From: Geobacter sp. UBA2189
GTDB lineage: Bacteria; Desulfobacterota; Desulfuromonadia; Geobacterales; Pseudopelobacteraceae
DNA: 50,182 nt
NCBI GenBank assembly: GCA_002328035.1
Contig: DCVL01000045.1
Span: 1 to 50,182 of the forward strand
Reading direction: 5' to 3'
Shown: one piece after another, positions 44,382 to 50,182 of the stretch
How positions within the stretch are numbered: the stretch's first letter is position 1
Layout: each line of letters begins with the position of its first letter
Translations under genes and position numbers: made by a program
The notes under the pieces: generated by a model
The model's database searches: none
The model's input: only the letters and a program-made list of their open reading frames with translations
What the model was told of the DNA's origin: nothing

Positions 44382-45494
44382 ATGCAGAGTATCCATCTTA
44401 TAATGCTGGCAGGAGGATTGTTAACCGGCTTGATAGCCGGCTTCATAATGCACCGTTCTGACTACTGCATTGCAGGAATGTTCAGCAATCTGTTTCTCTT
44501 TCGTTCAACTATAATGCTGAAAACTCTGTTTTTGCTTATTGGCGTTTCTATGTTACTTTTTGAGATGGTAAATATTACAGGTTTTGTAACTGTTCCTTTT
44601 CCATTCTTTGGCCCCCCGTCACTGGCTAACATAATAGGTGGTTTTCTTTTTGGAGCAGGAATGATTCTATCAGGTGGATGTGTGGTAGGAACGCTTTACA
44701 AAATGGGGGCTGGCAGCTTTGCAAGTACACTTGCTTTTCTTGGACTTGTTATAGGAAGCACCCTATATGCCTTCCTCCATCCGAAATGGGTATTCTTATC
44801 AAAACTGTTGGCTCTACCTACAAATACTGTAACTATTCCTCAACTACTCGGAATATCTTCAACTTTACCTGCTTTTTTAATCTCTGTTTTTTTAATAGCC
44901 TTGTTTGTGTATTGGTTGCGTAATGCTGAAATTGAGACATCAGTGGTCGTTGACGGCTACATTCAACCATGGAAAGCTGCTATACTTCTGGCCTTTCTGG
45001 GTTCTGTATCAGTCCTTATAACAGGCATGCCTATGGGGATAACCACATCTTATTCAAAATTCGGAGCCATCCTGATACAGTTAATTGCTCCTGAGCGGTA
45101 TACAGATATTAAATATTTTACTTTGCTTCCTCTAAACTACACGCCACCTCTGGGAGGTGAAACCATATCGGGGGGACCGGGCGCGATGATTGACGCTATT
45201 TCTCTGATACAGTTTCCTGTTATATTCGGGATAATAGGAGGTTCCGCCATCTCGGCCATCTGGCTTGGGGAATGGCATCTCAATTTAAGACTTCCATGGA
45301 AGCAGATAGTCTCTGCTGTTGTGGGAGGCATCTTGATGGGAATGGCCTCAAGAATGGCTCCGGCCTGCAACATCTGGCATCTTATGGGTGGATTGCCTAT
45401 AATGGCCATGCAAAGCTTACTGTTTTTGCTGGGGCTTTTACCCGGCGCCTGGTTTGGAACATTAGTTTTCAGCAGAGTTGTAGTCTCAAGTTAA
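44382..45494 (+). CDS. YeeE/YedE-family (DUF395) sulfur-compound transporter
   Basis: The protein has 370 residues, about nine to ten membrane helices in two repeats. Conserved cysteines sit in the family positions: C29 (SDYCIAGMFSN), C100 (SGGCVVGTLYKMG) and C329 (APACNIWHLMGG). In the thiosulfate importer TsuA of this family, equivalent cysteines relay thiosulfate through the membrane. Thiosulfate or another sulfane-sulfur species is therefore the likely cargo. A TusA-like gene follows 22 bp later, the usual partner. Confidence 0.88.
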   Translation: MQSIHLIMLAGGLLTGLIAGFIMHRSDYCIAGMFSNLFLFRSTIMLKTLFLLIGVSMLLFEMVNITGFVTVPFPFFGPPSLANIIGGFLFGAGMILSGGCVVGTLYKMGAGSFASTLAFLGLVIGSTLYAFLHPKWVFLSKLLALPTNTVTIPQLLGISSTLPAFLISVFLIALFVYWLRNAEIETSVVVDGYIQPWKAAILLAFLGSVSVLITGMPMGITTSYSKFGAILIQLIAPERYTDIKYFTLLPLNYTPPLGGETISGGPGAMIDAISLIQFPVIFGIIGGSAISAIWLGEWHLNLRLPWKQIVSAVVGGILMGMASRMAPACNIWHLMGGLPIMAMQSLLFLLGLLPGAWFGTLVFSRVVVSS

Positions 45495-45516
45495 CCTTTA
45501 TGGAGGAATCATCTAT

Positions 45517-45768
45517 ATGCTTCAGGAATCAAACTGCAAGGTTATTGATTTAAGAGGACAGATTTGCCCTTCAACACTTCTCACAAGCCTGCGTGAAGTG
45601 AATAATTCAAAGGAAGAGCTTAAATCCGGCAGTTTGAAACTGGTATTGCTTTCAGACAACAGGAGTTCAACAACCCATATTTCAGATGCTGTAACCAGTA
45701 TGGGATATCGAGTTGATGTAGATAAAGAAAGAGAACATTATATGATTTCCATTTGCAGGAATTCATAA
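45517..45768 (+). CDS. TusA-like sulfur carrier protein
   Basis: The protein has 83 residues, size and fold of TusA/SirA/YedF. The carrier cysteine is C17 in DLRGQICPSTLL. The family normally reads CPxP, but here the second proline is replaced (CPST), so activity may be altered. Preceded by GGAGG. It would accept sulfur brought in by the YeeE/YedE transporter. Its TAA overlaps the start of the GGDEF-EAL gene by one base (TAATG). Confidence 0.85.
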   Translation: MLQESNCKVIDLRGQICPSTLLTSLREVNNSKEELKSGSLKLVLLSDNRSSTTHISDAVTSMGYRVDVDKEREHYMISICRNS

Positions 45769-47735
45769 TGACAAGAGACAATAAAAAAATCCTGGATAAC
45801 AATACCAGACAGAGGCCCGAGGAAACAGTTCTAATTGAAAAATGTAATTTTCTGGAGGCAAAAAACAGAGAGCTTCTCAAGTATATCCGCGCCAAGACAG
45901 ACCGTCTTCTTCAGGTAATGGGTACAGTTCCTCTTCATCATGAGGAGCTGGACGACAACACGCTGTTATCAGTGGATCCGATTGGAATTGTAGCCGAATC
46001 GTTTGTACAGGTACTGGAACATCTGAACACAACAAATGATGAGTTGACTTCAATAAGGAATGAGCTTCAGGCAGTTCTGGATTCAGCTGGAGCCGGAATA
46101 GTTGTTGTAAATACCAATATGGAGGTAGAAGCCTGCAACACCTATAGCATGACCACCCTGTTTTCCGAAGAAGAACAGGTACTTGGAAACAATCTAAGGG
46201 GTGTTCTGTGTGAATCATCTGACAAAAAATGTATTATGGAAGAAATGCTTCTTACAGGACGGCGTGTTGAAAAGAATGACTTTGTGCATAATGAACGACA
46301 CTACCAGCTCGTTGGAACCCCTCTAAAGTCCACTGGCGGTGAAATCAACCGATTTGTCCTCATATACACAGATATTACGGAAAGAAGGAACGCTGCCATT
46401 GAGATAGAAAGGCTGGCATTTTATGACAGCCTTACAGGTCTTCCAAACAGGGTTCTTTTAAAGGAGCACCTCTCTCAGATGCTGGCTCGCGCCAGAAGAA
46501 ATAAAGAGATTGTGGCTCTATTGTTTATAGATCTTGATCACTTTAAAGAGGTGAATGACACCCTTGGGCATATTTACGGAGACCAGTTGCTCCAGGTTGT
46601 TGCCGAACGTCTGAGCTCTTGCCTAAGAAGCACGGATTCAGTGGCCAGGTTTGGAGGTGACGAGTTTGTTGTCCTCCTTGAAGGGGTTCCTGATCGTGAA
46701 GGGATACTAGAGGTGGCAAATAAACTTCTGGCAGCCCTCTCACATCCCGTTCAACTCGGTGACCGCGAAATTTACACAGGAGGCAGCATAGGCATTTCAC
46801 AGTTTCCTGAAGATGGAGAGGATGTTGACACCCTTTTCAAGAATGCAGACACGGCCATGTATTATGCCAAGGATGCAGGCAGAAACGTATACCGATTCTA
46901 TTCATCAGAGATGCACACATCAGCGCTTGAATTGCTAACACTTAGCGGTTTCTTGAGACATTCTCTGGAGCGAAGTGAACTTTTCATTCTATATCAACCA
47001 CAGATAAGCTTTATTACCGGAACAATTGTGGGGGTTGAGGCGTTGCTCCGCTGGAGACATCCGTTTTTAGGCATGATTCCCCCCGATCGTTTTATTCCTA
47101 TGGCTGAGGAAACAGGACTTATAATCGAGATAGGTTCATGGGTTTTAAAGATGGCATGCGTTGATGCCGTGAGCTGGCTTGACAAAGGGCTGCCACCTTT
47201 GAGGGTTTCTGTTAACATCTCGGCAAAACAGTTCCGTGATCAGGGACTTGTCGGAGTGATTCAAAAGACTTTAAAAGAAACAGGTTTACCTCCCCATCTG
47301 TTGGAACTGGAGCTAACAGAAGGGATGCTGATTGAAAACATCTCCACTACCAGGAATACCCTCGATGCGCTAAAAAAGATGGGGGTAACACTTGCGATCG
47401 ACGATTTTGGAACCGGTTACAGTTCACTAAGCTATCTCAAGCATTTTCCGCTTGACCGTCTAAAAATAGACAAGTCATTCGTACAGGAGATAACTGAGGT
47501 ATCAGGAGATTCAGCCGCTATTGTAGAGGCTATTATAGCACTTGCCCACAGCCTTAAATTGACCGTAATTGCAGAAGGGGTTGAAGAACGGGAACAGGTG
47601 GAGTTTTTAAAGGAACGCAATTGTGATGAACTTCAGGGGTATTATTTCAGTAGACCACTAAAGAGAAGTCATCTGGAACATCTGCTGCGTAAAAGCATAC
47701 AGGAACCAAAATTTTGCCTCTTTAACTATCGTTAG
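45768..47735 (+). CDS. PAS-GGDEF-EAL cyclic di-GMP turnover protein
   Basis: The protein has 655 residues from ATG 45768 (AGGA upstream). An N-terminal helical region (1-95) precedes a PAS domain (about 98-205; ITERRN at its end). The GGDEF domain has an intact GGDEF (296-300) and an I-site RSTD (287-290), so product inhibition is expected. The EAL domain (about 395-645) keeps EAL (424-426), NISAKQF, ELTEG and DDFGTGYSSL, so phosphodiesterase residues are intact too. It is cytosolic, without membrane helices. It overlaps tusA by one base, suggesting c-di-GMP output tied to sulfur status. Confidence 0.9.
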   Translation: MTRDNKKILDNNTRQRPEETVLIEKCNFLEAKNRELLKYIRAKTDRLLQVMGTVPLHHEELDDNTLLSVDPIGIVAESFVQVLEHLNTTNDELTSIRNELQAVLDSAGAGIVVVNTNMEVEACNTYSMTTLFSEEEQVLGNNLRGVLCESSDKKCIMEEMLLTGRRVEKNDFVHNERHYQLVGTPLKSTGGEINRFVLIYTDITERRNAAIEIERLAFYDSLTGLPNRVLLKEHLSQMLARARRNKEIVALLFIDLDHFKEVNDTLGHIYGDQLLQVVAERLSSCLRSTDSVARFGGDEFVVLLEGVPDREGILEVANKLLAALSHPVQLGDREIYTGGSIGISQFPEDGEDVDTLFKNADTAMYYAKDAGRNVYRFYSSEMHTSALELLTLSGFLRHSLERSELFILYQPQISFITGTIVGVEALLRWRHPFLGMIPPDRFIPMAEETGLIIEIGSWVLKMACVDAVSWLDKGLPPLRVSVNISAKQFRDQGLVGVIQKTLKETGLPPHLLELELTEGMLIENISTTRNTLDALKKMGVTLAIDDFGTGYSSLSYLKHFPLDRLKIDKSFVQEITEVSGDSAAIVEAIIALAHSLKLTVIAEGVEEREQVEFLKERNCDELQGYYFSRPLKRSHLEHLLRKSIQEPKFCLFNYR

Positions 47736-47853
47736 CAGAAAAAAGACTTGGATAATGAGGTAACCACAACATTCGTGGAACCAAGTACAAAGTAGCTGCA
47801 TTGAAGCATCTTAATTGATCGAAATAACGTTACATTTTGATTGTTTAGAAACA

Positions 47854-47886
47854 CTAACATTTGAACTACCAGGGATCAAATGTTAG
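47854..47886 (-). terminator. 11-bp inverted repeat after the DUF4143 ATPase gene
   Basis: CTAACATTTGA (47854-47864) and TCAAATGTTAG (47876-47886) are exact inverted repeats with an 11-nt loop, 17 bases past the ATPase stop on the minus strand. Probable terminator or mRNA end hairpin; the following TGTTTC gives only a weak U tract. Confidence 0.45.
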
Positions 47887-47902
47887 ATTCACTCCACAAG
47901 GC

Positions 47903-49033
47903 TTAACGTGGAGCCACAAAATCAAGATAATTTTCCTGCGTAATCTTCTGCCAGGATGCTTCAGGGTATGCCTCAATCCAGCTTTTGGGGGGCTTGACCC
48001 GCCGGTTATCCGACCACTTGAATTCATAACCAAACAGACCGCCATCACGTTCTTCCAAGTAATCAATCTCTTGCCCAGCATATGTCCGCCAGAAGTAATA
48101 GCTACCGTAGATGCCGGTATAGCCGCGCAGCTTGATCCGCTCAGAAACCAGAAAATTCTCCCACAATGCGCCGATGTCATTACGTGCATCCAGTCCGTTA
48201 TACTGGCTAATCACTGCATTGCGTACCCCGTTGTCCAGAAAATAATACTTGGCCTTGCTGGTCACCTCATTGCGCAGATTTCGGCTGAAGCCGCCCACCC
48301 GCACAATCACGAATCCCTTTTCCAAAATATCCAGATAACGTCCAACCGTCTTGACATCCAGACGCACCTGCGTGGCCAGTTCATTCAACGAGACCTCACT
48401 GCCCACCTGAAACGACACCAGCTTCAACAGATCCAGCATGGGACGCGAAGCCCTGATCCGCTCATGGGCCAACAGATCTTTCAATAGATAGGAACAGGCC
48501 AGCTCTTCAAGATACTCGATCCGCTCCTTACGGGAACCAGCCATAACCAGTTCAGGGTACGAGCCGTAGACCAGAAACTCCGGCAGACGATCCTTCAGGT
48601 CATACCGGCTCAGAGTCTCGGCAAGCTCCATCTGGCTGATCGGGTACAGGGTGGCGGTGCGCTTTCTGCCGGTTAGCGGTTCGCCCACCGCACCGGCAAG
48701 ATCAAAGGAGGATGAGCCGGTAGCAATAATACGCAGATCGGGGCGGTGATCAACCAGCAGTTTTAGGCCGGTACCAACGCCCGGTATCTCCTGTGCTTCA
48801 TCAATAGCGATAACCTGATAGCCTTCGGCAAAGCTCAGAATCTCTTGCAGATCTGCAGAGCCCAGTAGATGCTGCATACGGATGTTGTCGCCAGTTTCCA
48901 GACGGTAGCGCAGACCGCAGCTTTTCAGATAGCTGGTAAGCAGCGTGGTCTTGCCTGCCCGGCGTGGGCCATACAGGATGGCTGCCTTGCCCGGTGTAGC
49001 CAGAGATGCCAGATCAATAACGCGTGGAATCAT
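47903..49033 (-). CDS. AAA ATPase with DUF4143 domain
   Basis: The protein has 376 residues. Walker A is GPRRAGKTT (22-30) and Walker B is in VIAIDEAQEI. The AAA_14 core (about 15-190) is followed by a winged-helix and a DUF4143 nuclease-like domain (about 200-370; ALWENFLVSERIKLRG and EIDYLEERDGGLFGYEFKW). These ATPases are widespread, patchily inherited and poorly understood; a defence or toxin-like role is suspected for some. It lies at the right accessory region, alone in its unit. Confidence 0.88.
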   Translation of the reverse strand: MIPRVIDLASLATPGKAAILYGPRRAGKTTLLTSYLKSCGLRYRLETGDNIRMQHLLGSADLQEILSFAEGYQVIAIDEAQEIPGVGTGLKLLVDHRPDLRIIATGSSSFDLAGAVGEPLTGRKRTATLYPISQMELAETLSRYDLKDRLPEFLVYGSYPELVMAGSRKERIEYLEELACSYLLKDLLAHERIRASRPMLDLLKLVSFQVGSEVSLNELATQVRLDVKTVGRYLDILEKGFVIVRVGGFSRNLRNEVTSKAKYYFLDNGVRNAVISQYNGLDARNDIGALWENFLVSERIKLRGYTGIYGSYYFWRTYAGQEIDYLEERDGGLFGYEFKWSDNRRVKPPKSWIEAYPEASWQKITQENYLDFVAPR

Positions 49034-49048
49034 GATACACCCAAATTC

Positions 49049-49081
49049 GTTAATTTACAGATTTGTAATCCACAAATTAAC
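49049..49081 (-). promoter_or_regulatory. Nested inverted repeats upstream of the ATPase gene
   Basis: GTTAATTT (49049-49056) and AAATTAAC (49074-49081) are exact inverted repeats and enclose a second pair, ATTTGT and ACAAAT. The block begins 16 bases before the ATPase start codon, where an operator would sit. Nothing else is identifiable in 49082-49306. Confidence 0.4.
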
Positions 49082-49306
49082 AAGAATACATGGAACAATC
49101 AACCGGTTTTTATTCAATCAGGTCGATGTCCAAGCCGCCACTACCGGCGGCACGATTAATCCCGCCGGGGGGTCTGTATCGCTATTCGATTGTCAGAGAA
49201 CAGGGTGATGGTTTGATTGAGGCAAGAGTGTCAGTTAGACGGGAAGCGTCCCTAGTTTTCTCAGACAATAAAAGACTTTACGGCGGTTTAAAGTGGCTAC
49301 GGTATG

Positions 49307-49777
49307 TCAGGCAGCTTTTTTAAATTCGTCACTGTTACCTTCTGCGACAAACCGTTCCCATCCAAGACAGGCCAGCCACAAATGGCGGGGAATTGCCTTC
49401 TCTCCGGTACGGTAATAGGCCAGCATTCTTCTGCTAATTCCCAGTGCTTCCGCAGCAGTATCAAGTGTCAGCTTGTTTCGATGCATCCATTCCCATATAC
49501 GCTCATGAGAAATACCGCCAACCTGTTCAAGTGCTTCGGCACGCAGGTTGTCACCGGCTATATCAAGTTCATCCTCAATCCAGACAACACCAGTTCCCCA
49601 GTGATTGACATATGCCGTGAGAAAAAGAGAAACATCCTGTAATGGAGCAAAGACAGCATTCCGGCTGATAAGGTGCCCCATATCAACATCCATAACCGCA
49701 TCATCGCCGAATGTGACAATAAGTTTGCAGGGAGCAACTGCCTTGACCGCTTTCACCTGAAAATGTTTCTGTTTCAT
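49307..49777 (-). CDS. DUF2442 protein fused to a helix-turn-helix domain
   Basis: The protein has 156 residues. DUF2442 covers about 5-85 (LIVTFGDDAVMDVDMGHLI, VVWIEDELDIAGDNLRAEAL). An HTH follows at about 100-135 (TLDTAAEALGISRRMLAYYRTGEKAIP), typical of XRE-like proteins. DUF2442 usually partners DUF4160, and the added HTH suggests this subunit binds the operator of the pair. AGGAG lies inside the DUF4160 gene, whose stop overlaps this ATG (ATGA). Toxin-antitoxin behaviour is inferred from genetic layout only. Confidence 0.8.
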   Translation of the reverse strand: MKQKHFQVKAVKAVAPCKLIVTFGDDAVMDVDMGHLISRNAVFAPLQDVSLFLTAYVNHWGTGVVWIEDELDIAGDNLRAEALEQVGGISHERIWEWMHRNKLTLDTAAEALGISRRMLAYYRTGEKAIPRHLWLACLGWERFVAEGNSDEFKKAA

Positions 49778-50004
49778 GGGTTGTACTCCTTAAACTTCCT
49801 ACGTAATAAATCACGGTTTGTTACAGCCCATGCCAGGGCTTCTTTGATCTCGCGACGGCTTACACTGCCTGAATGCATCTCCAGACTTTCAATTTCAACA
49901 AATGCATCCCTGCCATCACTCATCCTTACATGAAAATGAGGAGGATTATGGTCTCTGGCATTGATGTAAATTGCACATGCAATAAAACGTTGAATTATCG
50001 GCAT
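49774..50004 (-). CDS. DUF4160 protein, predicted leaderless
   Basis: The protein has 76 residues from ATG 50004. IQRFIACAIYINARDHNPPHFHV is the DUF4160 core, with conserved HNPPHFH and a later RREIKEALAW helix; the histidine-rich centre suggests metal or RNA binding. Upstream TTG 50022 lies on the promoter side of the expected start site and is rejected. The promoter -10 (50011-50016) places transcription start at about the ATG itself, so the mRNA should have no leader. Coupled to the DUF2442-HTH gene. Confidence 0.82.
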   Translation of the reverse strand: MPIIQRFIACAIYINARDHNPPHFHVRMSDGRDAFVEIESLEMHSGSVSRREIKEALAWAVTNRDLLRRKFKEYNP

Positions 50005-50010
50005 ACCCCA

Positions 50011-50039
50011 ACGATAGTGCAATCATTGCACTTGGTCAA
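50011..50039 (-). promoter_or_regulatory. Promoter with palindromic operator in the spacer
   Basis: On the minus strand TTGACC (50039-50034) and TATCGT (50016-50011) are 17 bp apart. The spacer contains the 15-bp palindrome GTGCAATCATTGCAC (50017-50031), so a dimeric repressor bound there would block RNA polymerase. The HTH of the second gene is the obvious candidate. Confidence 0.65.
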
Positions 50040-50062
50040 CTATTTCTGTATAGCCATAAAGG

Positions 50063-50094
50063 AAAAACCGCTGCCGGAATCAACTCCGGGGCGG
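50063..50094 (-). terminator. Intrinsic terminator of a gene beyond the right edge
   Basis: On the minus strand CCGCC-CCGGA (50094-50085) pairs with TCCGG-CA-GCGG (50078-50068), with a small internal loop, and is followed by TTTTT (50067-50063). It closes a minus-strand transcript entering from the right; a frame open from 50182 to a TAA at 50098-50096 may be its last codons. Confidence 0.6.
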
Positions 50095-50182
50095 CTTATT
50101 TGTGGTGGTGGCGGAAAAATGCGAAATTACTACGGGTGGTGGTGGAAAATATGGGAGGTGTTTGAATGCATAAGTAGGTAGT

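Noticed and set aside
47861..48487. 208-residue open frame on the plus strand
   Set aside because: Antisense to the DUF4143 ATPase gene, with no start signal or family match.
49090..49323. 77-residue plus-strand frame upstream of the DUF2442 gene end
   Set aside because: No ribosome site, low-complexity start, and overlap with the 3' end of the convergent gene; could be a decayed fragment but not supportable.
50099..50182. GGTGGTGG-rich stretch as a repeat array or CRISPR edge
   Set aside because: The two tracts are short and irregularly spaced with no repeat-spacer pattern; no CRISPR array was seen anywhere in the window.

Overview
The window looks like a chromosomal segment of a free-living, anaerobic, respiring member of the Desulfuromonadota (Geobacter/Pelobacter type). 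The grounds are gene content and order: a secreted octaheme c-type cytochrome, a yicC-gmk-rpoZ-spoT/relA block, a pyrR-pyrB-pyrC-carA...carB-greA pyrimidine cluster, PyrK-dependent dihydroorotate dehydrogenase, a type II/IV secretion ATPase and several STAS/partner-switch proteins. The assignment is an inference; no 16S rRNA gene is present.

Layout. 1-1260 is an accessory edge: the 3' end of a type I restriction specificity gene, an AbrB-type antitoxin with a PIN toxin under a promoter carrying a 9-bp inverted repeat, and a 79-residue stub. 1297-11141 holds an M3 oligoendopeptidase, tRNA-Ala and tRNA-His (both on the minus strand), the octaheme cytochrome, an oppD-oppF ATPase pair without permeases, a small secreted protein, a GspE-type ATPase, a STAS protein and a chagasin-like protein. 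11315-20054 is a dense plus-strand run: rimI, pyrK, pyrD, a cyclic-nucleotide-domain MscS channel, an HD protein, yicC, gmk, rpoZ, relA/spoT and ridA. 20135-26185 holds rpmB, a YdcF-like protein, thrC, a zinc-ribbon membrane protein, a DEAD-box helicase and an MFS transporter. 26206-38310 (minus strand) is the pyrimidine operon, led by a PyrR attenuator and interrupted between carA and carB by five accessory genes (radical SAM protein, DMT protein, antitoxin-like fragment, AP2-like protein, large IPT/TIG secreted protein).

38651-47735 holds a KamA/EpmB-like enzyme and two signalling or transport units. The first (minus strand) couples a CbrX-like small membrane protein and a sodium:solute-symporter-like sensor fused to GAF and SpoIIE/PP2C domains with a STAS antagonist and an RsbW-like kinase. 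This is a complete partner-switch in which a transporter-like domain is the likely input. The second (plus strand) joins a YeeE/YedE sulfur transporter, a TusA-like protein and a GGDEF-EAL enzyme.

47903-50182 is again accessory: an AAA/DUF4143 ATPase and a DUF4160-DUF2442/HTH pair. The promoter of that pair has a 15-bp palindrome inside the -35/-10 spacer and predicts a leaderless mRNA.

Pyrimidine synthesis is nearly complete here (carAB, pyrB, pyrC, pyrD, pyrK), and the window also carries nucleotide and stringent-response functions (gmk, rpoZ, relA/spoT, greA). The best candidates for something little described are the symporter-sensor/partner-switch operon, the c-di-GMP enzyme overlapping a sulfur-transfer operon, and the operator-in-spacer leaderless DUF4160 pair. 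No CRISPR array, intact insertion sequence or rRNA gene was seen.
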